This document shows positions 1-12,196 of a stretch of DNA of 64,000 nucleotides, piece after piece (the first letter of the stretch is position 1; each line of letters opens with the position of its first letter). The DNA comes from Mya arenaria. Its lineage: Eukaryota > Mollusca > Bivalvia > Myida > Myidae. The notes below the pieces were generated by a model. The model searched no databases. It was given only the letters and a program-made list of their open reading frames with translations, and was not told where the DNA came from. The DNA lies in NCBI RefSeq assembly GCF_026914265.1, contig NC_069138.1:29596262-29660261 (forward strand), read 5' to 3'. Made by a program: the position numbers and the translations under genes.

Positions 1-37
1 TTGTCAAATCGTTCAATCTGTGAGAGTGATGATTTAA
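1..37. repeat. Truncated end of TTAA-flanked MITE (family with AGCTGCACTC ends)
   Basis: The first ~37 bases match the inner and terminal part of the MITE seen whole near 1.9, 13.1 and 25.5 kb. They contain the shared run TTCAATCTGTGAGAGTG and end near TTTAAA. The rest of the copy lies outside the window or is lost. Confidence 0.6.
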
Positions 38-1505
38 ATGCATTTTTTACACTGAAAATTCAGACAGAGCCAATAACCTTGGTTCAGCACAATGGAAAGC
101 AAGAGAGCTGTAGTGGGAACATGAACGCTCCTCTGGTGTATTTTCAGTCTAACAAGGGACAAAATACAATAATGATTTATCAAACAGTTATAGACCCAGT
201 CGTGCAACTGCATATTGTTTCTGGAAACATGTGTACAAAGTTTCATGGGAATAATCCGAATGTTTTTTTGAGCTATGGCCAAGGATGAAAATTATGCTGG
301 CAATTGACATTCACCTCTCCCACTGTTGACACCAAGGCTATCACAATACCCTGACTTTGTTCTTCAAAAAAAACAATGAGCTAAAAAACATGTATAAATT
401 ACATACAACCATAGAAAAACATGGTATTTTACTAACCAATGATAATCAAATTCATCTTCAGATTTGCTTGCAAAGAATGCAGAAAATAAAAATGCATGGC
501 ACATAATTTTATATATATACATTATAAAAAATACAGGAATAACCAGAAACAAACCAATATACTTATAAAAGTCAGAGAAATATAATTTTAGAGGTTGATT
601 CAAAATCCTGAAGTGGCATACTGTTTGAACCATTCCTTATATCTACATTTTTCTGTTTGTTTGAAATATTTTAAATTGAATCAAGTATTTCAGATAAAGT
701 TAAACAGCAAAATCTGTTACCGGCATTTCACCTCTGTTAAAAAAGTATGGCAGATATTTGATACAGCGTTTACCAGTGGTCAAATAATTTTTTTCCCAAT
801 TAGAGTGCAGCAATGAAATAAACAATGATGTAATAACAAGGAGCGTTCATGCAAAATAAACTTCAGTTTCGTGTTCCTCTCCATAGAAGATTCTAAGGCA
901 ATGTAAACATACTGACATATAAACAAGTTTACAATTGAAAAGGCAAATATACTATAAAATATATAAATCCCTTGTAGTCGTAATACTTCACTAAATAGAT
1001 ATCAGTAACAATATAAACAAAAATATACACTACTTCAAAATTGTGCTGAAAATTATTGTGTCCCTTATAGGGCATTAAAAACGTTAAGGTTTCCTGACTT
1101 ACCCTTTTTTTTGCCTCGACCCTACACCTTTTAATTGCCTTCAGAATATTATTTGTTTTCTTTTTTTTTTTTTTAAAGGTTAAAAATAAAAAGTTCTTGG
1201 CTTTTCACAATACCAGTGATGCTTTTCCTGATTGTTTAGATGCTACTAAGCATATAATTTATAGCTTTTGGTAACAGAAAAATCTTAAGTAACAATTTGA
1301 AAAATCTAAAAAACAACAACAGAATTCTGTACCAAATGACCTACCATGAATATCAGAAATATCCACACTCAGGCAAAAAAAGTGTAGAATCGGAAGGAAA
1401 AAATAGTGTCAGTCCAGAATGCAGAAACAATTATTTTTTTTAAGAGTCCCAAACAGAGTCCCAAAACAGCACATATATATACCATATTTGAAAGGATTAC
1501 ACATG
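38..1505. other. Intergenic, no gene seen
   Basis: AT-rich DNA with short A/T homopolymers. The open frame at 1-288 begins in a MITE remnant, has no recognisable domain and no convincing splice context, so I do not call a gene. Confidence 0.5.
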
Positions 1506-1507
1506 TA

Positions 1508-2693
1508 CGAGGGCTGATTCAAAAGTTTGCGGACACTTGTTTTTAAAAATCATTTACGATCATTGACTCTTATATAAATGAGATATTCATATAAAGCAAT
1601 CCTTTTTCTATCCAAATGAATTACCGATAATCAGATCAATCTGACATCATACATAACATATTTCAGGTAAATGTGAAACTGGGCCCTGAGGGTCTAATAA
1701 TGATGTCGTTTTTTACAAATTTTCTGTAATATGTTTCAAACAATTTTCAAATAAATATCTTTAAATGCCAAACTGAATCATATTTCGCATGAATCACTTG
1801 CATGTTGGAATTATTTTTACATTGGATCAGAAAATTTGCGAAATTTTGTGTCCAAACTATCATACAGAATGATAAATAAGTACACGCTGGATCTTCTCTA
1901 TACAATTTACTTGTCTTTAAAGCTGCACTCTCACAGATTGAACGTTTTAACAACTTTTTTTATTTTTTGTCTTGGAACGAGCCAATTTTTGCAAAAATGC
2001 ATGGAAACTAGTTATATAAGATTGCTGACAAAAAATTAGATCGCAGATTTTTATATTTAAGTTTAAAAATTAATGTTTTATGCAAAACCGTTAGCAACGG
2101 TTTAAGCCATAAAACATTAATTTTCGAACAGAAATATAAAAAACTGCGATCTAATTTTTTGTCAGCAATCTTTTATCATTGGTTTGCAGATATTTACGCA
2201 AATTTGCTCTTGCCATGACAAAAAATAGAACAGTTGTAAAAACGGTATATCTGTGAGAGTGCAGCTTTAAGGAATAGTACTTTTCAAAGGGATATCTTTT
2301 GCAGTGTGTCTGTCGAAAACATACTATATCAAGATACAGCTAACATAACTTGGGGAAATAAAAAATAAAAATATTTCAAACTGTTCCAAGTCATCGAAGT
2401 CAGACCCTCTTCGACACTGTGTGCTATTTTGGTGTCTTTGAGTAGCGCTGTATATTCAGAGTCCATTGAGTAACTGTGAATATGTTATAGTGACAATGGC
2501 ATGATCCCGCTATGACGTTACTAGCTAAATTGTGTCCTGCTTTCTATCATTATGGAATGTGTTTATATTTTGTGCATAGTTCAATGTACGAACATGCAAT
2601 CTTGTGTACAGATCTGCAGACGAAATGAGACATTATTAGAAGGAAAACCTACTTCATTCAGTAACTACATACAAACTTTTGGCTCACCCCTCG
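1508..2693. mobile_element. Mariner-like DNA transposon, no recognisable transposase
   Basis: The ends form imperfect inverted repeats of ~26 bp. The left end reads CGAGGGCTGATTCAAAAGTT; the right end, on the opposite strand, reads CGAGGGGTGAGCCAAAAGTT. Each is flanked by TA (1506-1507 and 2694-2695), the target duplication typical of Tc1/mariner. The total length of 1186 bp resembles a full mariner, but 346 bp of it is a later MITE insertion (1921-2266). No transposase frame or DDD/DDE block could be recognised, so it is non-autonomous or heavily decayed. Family assignment is inferred from ends and TSD only. Confidence 0.65.
1921..2266. mobile_element. TTAA-flanked MITE, copy 1 (nested in the mariner-like element)
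   Basis: It has terminal inverted repeats AGCTGCACTCTCACAGAT at the left and the reverse complement at the right, with TTAA directly outside both ends (1917-1920, 2267-2270). TTAA duplication is characteristic of piggyBac-type transposition. The interior is nearly palindromic around AAACCGTTAGCAACGGTTT, so the whole element can fold back on itself. It carries no coding potential. It shares ends and interior with the copies at 13133-13504 and 25514-25822. Confidence 0.8.
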
Positions 2694-2695
2694 TA

Positions 2696-3281
2696 CAACT
2701 TACTTATTTGATTGGGAAACTGTGTTTATATTTAATGTTTAAAATGTCAAATCAAAATAATGTAATGCTATTTGGAATGTGTGTTATACAGATCACAGAC
2801 ATTAAGGATTTCATTGAAATATATAAATCTGTTAAATAAAAGTTCATTTATAAAATCTGCAACAATAAAATATCACCTAAGATAGATTTGAACTTTGTTC
2901 CATTAATAGTGACAACAAACATCATATCATCAGCATAATGTATAAACATACTTTACAAACAAGTATCTTTTCAACAAAACTGTTCTCTTTGGCCATTTTT
3001 TTTACTATTCAATTTATGATTGAAAATAACATATGACAGAATGTATTTGGCAATTCAAGACTGGATTTCTAGCAAATATTACTCTATACACAAAATACTT
3101 ACTATTAGCATACAATATCAACCTTCAATCAAAAAGTTACATGTATATGTTTGTAAAAACTATGAAAAATCATTGGAAAAAAGAAATGAAAATCATGAGA
3201 AAAAAATTGTACGAATTCATTATGAACGCAGGACCAGTCCTGTACTTTTGTAAATGATTCCTGATATGACAAGATTACAAT
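2696..3281. other. 3' flank of the zinc-finger gene, no separate gene
   Basis: AT-rich, without a supported coding region. It probably includes the 3' UTR of the minus-strand zinc-finger gene, but no clear minus-strand AATAAA close to the stop codon could be assigned. Confidence 0.4.
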
Positions 3282-6200
3282 TTAGTTGCTATTGCTTTCT
3301 GATCCCCCCCCTGTGACAGCCACATTTTCAATGCTCACGTCAGACGCGGGTTCGGCACTTCCTGCTTTCCGGTTATAGTGGAACCTCTCCAAATGCTGCA
3401 GAAGATAGTCTCGGCGTCGGAATCTACGGTCGCACAACTCGCATGGGAACGGTTTTTTCGTCTGTGTGGATTTTCCGATGAGAACGCATGTTCGATGGAT
3501 GGGTAAAAGCCTTGTTGCAGATATCGCACGTGTAACGCTTATCCCCCACGTGCGAGCGCCAGTGGAAAGTGCGGTTATTCTTATTAGCAAGAATCTTGTT
3601 GCATATCAGGCATTTCGCCATGTTTCCAATTTCCTCAAAGGCACTTTTCATGTCCATAAGATCCAGACCTAACTTACCAGACTTGCTTCCTTTTTGATTT
3701 CTGCTATTTGTAATACTTATGAGAGAATTTCCGGGCTTCTTATCTGTAAAAAGAAAACCTTTATTTATCAAATCTGGCACATCCTTGATATCGTGAGGAA
3801 CGTCTGTTTGATCAGCTGCTGGCTTTGGCAGAATATCTACAAGATTTGAGCCAGATTTTTTCAAAAGGTTTTTTCTCGACTTCCTTCGACTCCGAGCTTT
3901 CAAGGGAGATCTTGGGAATGTAAGCTCTCGTGGTACAAGGGCAGTAGCAGCTGCGATTTGTTCAGCAATTTGTTCTGAAGATAAGGCCACATCTTGATCG
4001 ACTGGGAAATTGTTGATTTTCTGCTCTATGGCACTACTTGCGTCAAACTCTGATTTAATTCCTTGCCCAGCCAATATCTGTTCAACAGCCTGCTCAGGGC
4101 TCCAACCAGCTTCAAACTTAATGTCTCTTAATTGTGGCTTAAGTGCTGCTGCCTGGAACACGAAACCAGACATCGTTCCAGCAACTAGCCCGTTGGTGTG
4201 ATTGTGAACTTCCACTCCATCAAGAGTGTACTCATATGCATTGTTTTTCTCACATGAATCTAAGGCACTATTACAATCAGCAGCAGGTTCGGGGGGAACT
4301 TTGGGAGTAAAGCCATTCTCACTTACAAACTCCGGTTCCGGTTCCTCCATTATAGGGCTGTCTAGCTGCGGAGGACTTAGCCCGGCTTGAGGAATTTTGC
4401 ATCTCGGTGTTGACTTTCGACGATGAGTCTTGTTTTGCTTCACTTTAGTTTCCCTGTCGGGCACTTCTTGCTTAATTTTGGCACCTGAATTTAAAAGCAT
4501 TGTTAAACTTAACCTGATAATCTTTTAACCTGAGTCAAAATCCTAATACGTATGGAATAGTTCCATGAATGCAAATTGCTTAATTTAAGTGCATATTGTC
4601 ATTGTGTACCAAGTTTAGTGTTACAGAGTTTCCACACCATTTTCTGGGGATGCATGCATCCTTTAGGAAAAACTTTGGCGGTGCAGGACAGTTTTGAGGG
4701 TTGCAGACTTGAATCTTTGGATGTCCGTCCATACCCAAAACCAAAGAGTCCTTGTTGTGACATTGTTAGCAGACAACAAATTGTAGACTATCACTCGTTT
4801 ATAAAATATCTTTTTATATATACAAATCATATTAGTCGTTAACCAGTCGCAGAATACATTGAACTACAATGTGACCTGAAATCTGTGGAACTTCATCAAA
4901 AGTTCATTAAATTTATACATCTTGCACCTGTTTGGACAGGTCATCTTGGGCAATGTTATTGTTGTAAATGAAGATTACTTTTAGAAATAGGAAAACCTGG
5001 TTTGAATTGCAAAAAATGCTGATTGATGTTTGCTTTGAAAATAAGAACAATTCACTTTTGAACATTAAATTTCAGATTTCACTGGTGCATTTTCTGTGCA
5101 TGCATGCATGATTGGTGTCATTTTTGAGCATGAGTATTTCTTTTTCTACGTAAATAACGCATATTAAAGTTATTTGTTTGTGAATGGGAACCTTTTGTTC
5201 ATACTTTTGAGTTTTTTTCATACTGGCAAACATTAAACTTCTGGCATGTGGCTGCTACCAGTGATGATGCCAAGGTTATGACAACAGCTCAACTTATTTT
5301 TTTTCAGAAAAATAAATCAGCTGACAATGCTCTTGGCTCCAATTTTAAACACTATTACCTGTGTACAATTAAAGGAACTCCAATTAGAACTAGCCCAAGC
5401 AGATTTATTGTAGGGTTTCGTCTTCAGCAAATAATGAATAAAACAATTTCAAAATTAAGACAAATTATGAAATGATAATAATCTTTGTTAAGCATCATTA
5501 CCTGTGCAGAAGTTCAGAAACTCCTGTTTGACAGACTGCAGGCTGGGTGACTGGAGGAAGTCTTCGCCGCGCGTGGAGCCAATGTGACCACATGTCCGAT
5601 CATCCAGGCTCGCGGTCAACACAATATATTCCTCACCAGTGTCAGAAAGGCGGCTCAACTAAAGAAGATATTTATTCAATTAACTCTTTTTAACAATTGA
5701 TGCAAATTTAAACTGAAACTGTTTTATTTGTTATGATCTTTAGTAAGGTCATAAAAAAGTTTGGTTAGGGTTACATCCTTTTCAAAAATAGGTAGGGTTG
5801 GTAGGCTTTTTATTTTGTTATTTTTTTTTGTTATTATGCTTTATATAAGAATGTCATTTTATCATTTGAGAATGGTGTTCAAGTTATCGTCTGTATAAGC
5901 ATTTAAGGTTTTAAACTACATATTAAAAAGCAATTTAAAAAAAAGAATTTTTTTATTTTATTTTTTTTTTAGTTTTACATTTTTTTTTTTCAAACTAACT
6001 ATAAAAACGGTAGGGTCGGCGCCTATTCTGCAGGTAGGGTTGTGTAACCCGAACCAAATGTGTATTTTTTTTAGGCCTAACCAACTGACTAAAAATGGTA
6101 TGGGCGATGCTTATTTTGTAGGTAGGGTCAGGTAACCCAAACCAAATGTACATTTTAAGGCCTAATTTAAAATTTCATATAGCTGACAGAATATCCTTTT

Positions 6201-6519
6201 ACTGGCAAATATAGCATGAATGTCTTCCAGAGGATAAGTTGGTATTTGTGACTACCTCTCATCTTGGCATTCCTATGTTCAAGCCCAATCTGTGACACTA
6301 TATTATATAATGGCCTGTTCAAAAGGGCACCACAAATGCCAAATGGTTTCAAGGAAACTGACTCAAGAAAGATTCATATCAGCTCATATGGGTCTACCTG
6401 TCAATGCTTTAACATAAAAATAAAGAATAGTATAAACTAACACATACCAGAGACTGTATTTCATATTTAAGTACAATCCTCACAGCCTGCGTCAGTTCTG
6501 GCTCCATCACTCCTTCCAT
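3282..6519 (-). CDS. C2H2 zinc-finger protein, three fingers (frame broken by one base)
   Basis: Probable nuclear DNA-binding protein of unknown target. Coding exons on the minus strand are 6519-6448, 5658-5502 and 4484-3282, with acceptors and GT donors in matching phase (0 and 1). The start is chosen at 6519 (MEGVMEPELTQ), just inside an exon with an acceptor at 6540. The protein would be 476 aa. Residues 1-77 form a conserved-looking N-terminal block with no finger; 78-366 is low-complexity and acidic/basic, including an RSRRKSRK basic stretch. Three C2H2 fingers follow at about 368-388, 396-416 and 424-445. The linker between fingers 2 and 3 should read TDEKPFPC, but a run of six A on the coding strand (plus 3453-3458, as T) shifts the frame. 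With five A the reading continues through finger 3 to the stop at 3284. This is either an assembly homopolymer error or a real truncating allele that ends after finger 2. The orthology is not recognised. Confidence 0.83.
5755..6165. repeat. Dispersed GGTAGGGT-type repeat with internal duplication
   Basis: In the first coding intron of the zinc-finger gene. Two similar ~80-bp units (about 5996-6079 and 6089-6165) each contain a GGTAGGGTC-like motif, an AACCCRAACCAAATGT motif and end in AGGCCTAA. A partial third copy lies near 5760-5810 and is separated from the others by T-rich sequence. No coding potential. Confidence 0.55.
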
Positions 6520-7056
6520 TTTTGTCTACATCAGTCTACCTGTCAAATATACCACATTATTTTATGAGGTTACAACTAGATGCAGTAAGGGAAACATTAT
6601 CTAAGAGTTTAAATATGTTTTGTACTAAGACATGATTTAAAGGTATACCAAAATTTGCTGTCTGATGCAGCATGGCCAAATATTTATAAATATTAGATCT
6701 TTTGTCCTTATTTTTGCTGATCAGGTAATTTAGGTTGATTAAGCAATATTGCCTGATTGCTAGTGAATGGATTATGACAGTTATTTTCCCCACAATTTTT
6801 CGAAGTGGTCATTATGACAAAAATAAGGAATTCCAATATTGCATATTAGAAATGAACAAGAATGCTAATGAGCTCAAATACACTCATTCATAGCTAAAAG
6901 GAGATGATTATTGTGATAGACCATATGAAGGCATATTTGATTTCAATCATATTTTCCAATTTCCTTGTTAAATATCAACTACAGCATTATTTTTTCATTT
7001 GAAGCGTTTTTGGTCATATGTAGCATTTTTTTCCACCAAAACATACTTGGGTTTAA
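6520..7056. other. 5' leader intron region of the zinc-finger gene
   Basis: A minus-strand acceptor ending at plus 6540 (TTTGACAG) implies a non-coding upstream exon. Nothing else is recognisable here. Confidence 0.4.
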
Positions 7057-7617
7057 TGTAACGGTCCATTGTAGCAGATGTGCATTCATAATATAACATT
7101 TCGTTATAGATGTATGTTCATAGTATGTTGATGTACTTGTTTGGTAATATGCAAATTAGCAAAGCCCGCACTCTGTGTGGATTGAGAATTTACTGTATAT
7201 GAAGACCAGTGGACCCCTTTAGGGTTGAGCATGCATTTCTCTGAAGGGATCTGTTGGACTTGTTTGACGTTGCACGTTACAAATGGTGGCAGCGGTGGGA
7301 TGGTGACAACTGCCAAATAGGAATTGCCTTACCCACAAGTTTCCCAGGCCAAGATTGGGGACGACTTGGAGGGGAAATTAATGTAATGGTCCGTTGTAGC
7401 GGATGTGTGTTCATAATATAATATTCTGTTATAGATGTAAGTCCGTTCATATTACATTGTTGTACTTGTTTGGTAATAAAAAAATTATGCAAATTAGCAA
7501 AGCCTGGGCTCCACTTGGATTGAGAATTTACTGTATATAAAGACCAGTGGACCCCTTCAGGGTCGAGCATGCTTTTCTCTAAAGGGATCTGTTGCGTCTT
7601 TGACGTTGCACGTTACA
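7057..7617 (+). mobile_element. Terminal-repeat retrotransposon in miniature (TRIM), copy 1
   Basis: Two direct repeats, 7057-7281 and 7382-7617, each start TGTAA and end GTTACA, as LTRs do. They flank only 100 bp. Directly inside the left repeat is TGGTGGCAGCGGTGGGAT, a primer-binding-site-like sequence common in Gypsy-type elements. Just before the right repeat is the purine-rich GGAGGGGAAATTAA, a polypurine tract. There is no coding sequence, so it depended on an autonomous partner. The two LTRs differ at many positions, suggesting an old insertion; the 5-bp target duplication is not clear. A relative in opposite orientation lies at 30498-31069. Confidence 0.75.
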
Positions 7618-8714
7618 TTAGCATGCATTTTACGAGTTGTCTCACTTGATAAACAAAATCATCAATAAAAACAAGGATAACTTGTATTCAAAATGTGGAC
7701 GAGGGTATTGCATTGATACCTTTTATCAATCAAGTAATTTAATGAAATACCATTCCTGGAGTTTGTTGCACAAAAATTAATACAATAACGACAATACATG
7801 TGTCAGTAAAAACTGATTGCTGGTAATAATCATGCAAATTGTATATGAACAAAACAAATGAAAGGAGAAAAATGACAATTGTCGGATCCCGCTTTTTGCC
7901 AGATACTGCTCTCCAACCAGTAGTTGTGGAAACCAGAACAAATCTTTACTCAAAATTATCAAGGATTCAAACCGATTGATGATCAATTAATCATTGTTTT
8001 TGTTTATATAGGTAATGCACCTCAGATTTGGCATTTTGGCTCCAGTATAACATTTACTATGGATATTTAAAGCATATTTATATATATTGTATATATTACA
8101 TTAAATTTATCCTAAACTGAACTTTAGGGAAATCAATGTTTAAGTTAAAGTTGACAATATTAAGAGTATTAGTTGACAATATTAAGAGAAATACACTACA
8201 AATCATGAATAACTTTAGTTTTTAATTTTCCATAATAAAGGTCTATAAGCTGGTACATTTTACATTTAAAAAGTTTGACCCATATATATTGTTCAAGCCG
8301 TCCTGACCTACACTTGAGTATGGCATGTGTTCAAATCAAAAGAGAAAGTGCATACATTGCAGAGTACAAATTATCATTAAATCCTAATTAAATGTGTCAA
8401 TAAAAAAAGTTTGTGAAATAATACATAAATCATCTCTCCTATATATTTAAAATAGTGAATATCTGAATGATTTTGAATCATTGAAATTAACTGAACATAT
8501 CTAATTTCCGACCGAAACAACACATCCGAACAGGTCGAATTTTGGCCCAAAACAAACAAAGCAAACATCAAAGATATGCATTTCTAGGGTAAAATATTGA
8601 CGTATTTAGGTAAAGTAAAGCTTAAATCGTACGAATATACCGGTGACACCGCTCATAAGGGGGCTTAAATGGTTATTTTTCACATTGTTTGGAGGAAATT
8701 CCTTAGTTGCCTAC
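7618..8714. other. Intergenic or upstream intron, no gene seen
   Basis: AT-rich sequence without supported exons or strong repeats. Confidence 0.4.
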
Positions 8715-8900
8715 CTCGGTCACTGAAGAGCGCGTTCCATGGGTAGATAACTCTCAGCAAGTGTAATTCCCGACATTCGGTACCCTGTACTGCCGACAGT
8801 GTGAAAGTATTTCCGGACTAACTAGTCGGTTCAAGGTTCATTATATATCCTAGCGTACGTGTTCCAAGTAAACTCAAAGCTGATCACACTTCAACTTTTA
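8715..8900 (-). promoter_or_regulatory. Candidate first exon/promoter of the zinc-finger gene
   Basis: A locally GC-richer patch carries a good minus-strand donor (CGAG then GTAGGC; exon edge at 8715) that could splice to the acceptor at 6540 upstream of the zinc-finger start. A small upstream frame (ATG at about 8740 on the minus strand, six codons) would sit in this leader. Inferred from splice signals only. Confidence 0.25.
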
Positions 8901-9090
8901 ATGTAGTATAATATCCATATCAAGAGTAGTGTAATATGACGTACTCTGAAAATACAGGGGTCACACCTGATGACCACAAAAGGTCACATAGGTCAATATA
9001 CCTTCAATCATCATGAATGGTCTAAGGGAGATAACCATAATATTAATAATACTTAGACCTGGTTACAAATGGATGAGGGGTAAGTTGAAT

Positions 9091-9240
9091 ATCCCATCAA
9101 CCGATGGGGGTAAAACTCCCCTTTTGGCTTCAAAATTCTATTTAAGTCACACTTGGGGATGTGACGGGGTCAAGCCATAATGCAGCCATTATAGGGCGCG
9201 GGCAGACCTATATAAACTCAACAACAACAACAACAACAAA
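9091..9240 (+). mobile_element. SINE-like insertion with (CAA)n tail
   Basis: A ~150-bp segment ends in seven or so CAA units and is bounded by near-identical 16-bp direct repeats: GAGGGGTAAGTTGAAT at 9075-9090 and GAGGGGTAAGTTGGAT at 9241-9256. A simple 3' tail next to a long target duplication is the signature of LINE-driven retroposition. No tRNA-type A/B boxes are obvious, so it may be 5'-truncated. The plus orientation follows from the tail. Confidence 0.6.
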
Positions 9241-9256
9241 GAGGGGTAAGTTGGAT

Positions 9257-10234
9257 CTCTTGTCCTGTGAATAAAAATCCGTCGATTTACATAAATAATA
9301 CTCTTAAAATGATGCAATTGTCTAATACTACCTTTATGTAGAAGTTTTATATTACGAACATATAATCCATTACATGTCACCAGAGGCCGCGGGTTCCAGG
9401 TTTTTTCGTTGTAGGGGGCGTAATTCTTAGGTGAACAACCATTTGGCATTCGGCCCTATCTCAGAACTAAAATTTAAATAGTTTTAAATGTTCAATGTAA
9501 GCGAGAGGGCTTCGGGATTCTCCACCGAGAAATTTTAACACTATCTAGTCCGAAATGGTGCATTTTTAGAGTATTTTATTACTTTTATTATTTTTAGCCC
9601 CCCCCCCCCATGGTTCCGCTAGTGGTTCCGCTATACATACATAAGTTTTAAATGACTACGTATACATAGTGTAAAAGAAAAAAGGAAAGGAAAAACAATC
9701 CTGCAGGGATCTTTCACCAAGTTCACCCAGTATTAGTGCCGGTCACCGGATGTGGCAGAAAATTTTATGTAAACGTTTGTCGTTCTAATTAGGTAGTCTA
9801 TTCCCTGTTTTCACTGCAGTTGTCTCTGTGCTTAAAGTTTCATATAATTTCAATTGTAGACCTTTAATTTCATGAGTTTGTGACATCTTTTTAAATATAA
9901 TCTTAGCACATAATTATTATGTTTTTTTAGGGTTTTTAAGCTTGAAATAAAAAAAAAAGTAGGAAAGTATCAGTGAACGCTTTTTCATGTTTTTCCTATT
10001 TTTTATACAGCAATAGTTCGTCAGAGCAGCTGTTATATCACTATCTGTAACTCGGTCATTTGCCTTTCTTTAGTTGTAACGTACGCATTTTGGGCGGAGC
10101 TTTTACGGACCCCCTCCCAACGTTTTATTTAGACGATACTATTGAGGTACCGTCAAAACAGACACTGTGAGTTTATCTCAGTGTCCGTCAATCCTCTGGC
10201 TAAAGGTGGCTCGCATCAGTTCGGTTCCTCAGTG

Positions 10235-10269
<35 letters not shown>

Positions 10270-11935
10270 CGGCGTGCTTGCGTGCGTGCGCGCACGTGCG
10301 TGTGTATGTGCGCGCGTGTGCACGCGCGTGTGCATTTTGAATACTCTCTGTCTTTGTTGACTTCGTAATAGTTTTCAATGATTTAAAATGTGTGTATAAT
10401 GTATGACGTCTGAATTTTAGACTATGAAGTCCTCTTTCTTTTACCCTTACATGATATGCCTTTTTTCTGATATAATCATGCAAAAAGTTATTTTCTAAAC
10501 ATTGGTCCTTTTTTAAAAGAATGGTGACTAGACTGGTGATACGTATTCAACGGGGTCGTTCTTATGATTTGTACAAGGTTAGAAACATTTCTCTTGGCAA
10601 AAAGGAACTTCCTATAAGGGCTAATTTATATTCGCAAGTTTAACCTTTTGAGATGTCATGTAATTGAGATAAAATTTTAGAATCAAAATTGATACTGGAA
10701 CTTTTTCTGAAGTCACTTCTTGAATTGCACAAGGATCATTTCTATGGTTGTTAATAAAATATATATGTTTGTGGGTTCGTTGCAAGTTTGAATGTATTTG
10801 CACTTAATTGAATATTTGTTGGCCAAGATACACGCCTCAAAGTATCATCCTGTAGGTATTGTGTGTCGTGTTCCGTAGTAACTTGTTAACAGAGGTTCGT
10901 GTCACCTGCTAATAAATAGACGGACTATTTATTGCATGACCTCGCCCATCGAATTTTTAAATATGAGTAGCAAGGGTTCTTTTATATATCTATAGATTGC
11001 TTCTGAACTTAAAGACTTTTTAATGGATTGATTGAGGTTCATGTAGTGGTTTTGAAGAACCTGTACTTTGCAGGGCAGTATTGTTTAGCAATTGCCTTAT
11101 TATTTAGATCGATATTTTTAATTGGTTATATCTTTCGAAACACTGAATTTTGAGATTCTATGCAAGTTGAGTTTGATGCATAATTGCCAATTTGGCGTAT
11201 ATTTTTTTTCTAAAAGAAGCAAAGAAACGAGAAAGAATTAAAAAACAACAACATCTTTTAAAAAATGCATGTAGTGTTGTATAAGATACGTTCATTTGCA
11301 CAATGTTAGTTGTATTTTGCAAATATATGCAGAATATAACAAAGTAAACTTCCAGCCAATCTTAGGGTAGGTCTAATAGGTTATGACGGTTGTATTTGCA
11401 CTATTAGAACTACTCATGAAACACATTTTCAAATAAACTTACGCTTGCTTATATACCAAATAAATGGTTTCAAAAATAAATCCCGGAACATGATTAAATG
11501 ATTGGTGAATGCTAAAATATTAACTGTGATTTACTATCGTCTAAAAAGGCAGAAGTACCGTGTTGTCTGCACCTTTCTTTCAAATTCTCAGTGAGTTGAC
11601 GTTAAATTTAAGGGGGCGTTATTTGGGGGCCCAACTCGATACTTGCGCACCACACTCCTGAATAGAAACATATATAGGACTTAAATGTGACATGGAAGGT
11701 TTGGTAAATGAATTTTGGCTATAGTTAGTCTGAAAAATCGTCCACGTTTCTACCACATAGTCAAAAAAGTGAACATGGTCAATTTTAGGAGGAGGGACGC
11801 CTGCCTACCACCCCAATCTGCTAGAACCGCTAGAAGTAGCTCTTTCAGTTTTCGCCTGCAAACACTTCACATTCTTATTCATCAGAGGTTTGATAACTAT
11901 AAATGTATTCTATATTGTACGCATGACTCATCGCT
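9257..11935. other. Intergenic; microsatellites only
   Basis: Contains a poly-C run near 9599-9610 and the GT/GC-rich repeat listed separately. No exon with coherent splice sites was found. Confidence 0.4.
10238..10335. repeat. (GT)n merging into alternating GC/GT tract
   Basis: About 13 GT units are followed by GTGCGTGCG-like and CGCGCACGTGCG-like alternation up to ~10335. The strict purine-pyrimidine alternation is Z-DNA-prone. The open frames on both strands here are simple-repeat translations. Confidence 0.85.
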
Positions 11936-12196
11936 CTGGGATCGTATTCAACAAGCATCTTGGTAACAATTTTATCTTAGTAAAATTTTGTCATTTTTCT
12001 AATTTGGTTTTTAAGAAAATGGAAAATGTTTATCCACCAAAAATATGAAAATAAGCAAGAAAATGGTCTTAACAATATATGCATATGAATAAATCTGATG
12101 AAAAGTAGCGGGTATTTAAAATAATTGTTGTCAAAAATTTCAAAATTTTCACTAAGATGAAACTATTCACTAAGATGCTTATTGAATACGGCCCCA
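11936..12196. mobile_element. MITE with GTATTCAA-type inverted ends
   Basis: A 261-bp segment. The left end CGTATTCAACAAGCATCTT is mirrored at the right as AAGATGCTTATTGAATACG (one mismatch). The outer bases CTGGG and CCCAG also pair. The interior is AT-rich and non-coding. No clear target duplication was found, so the superfamily is unassigned. Confidence 0.7.

Noticed and set aside
1-288. 95-residue plus-strand frame at the window start
   Set aside because: Begins in a MITE remnant, has no domain and no exon signals.
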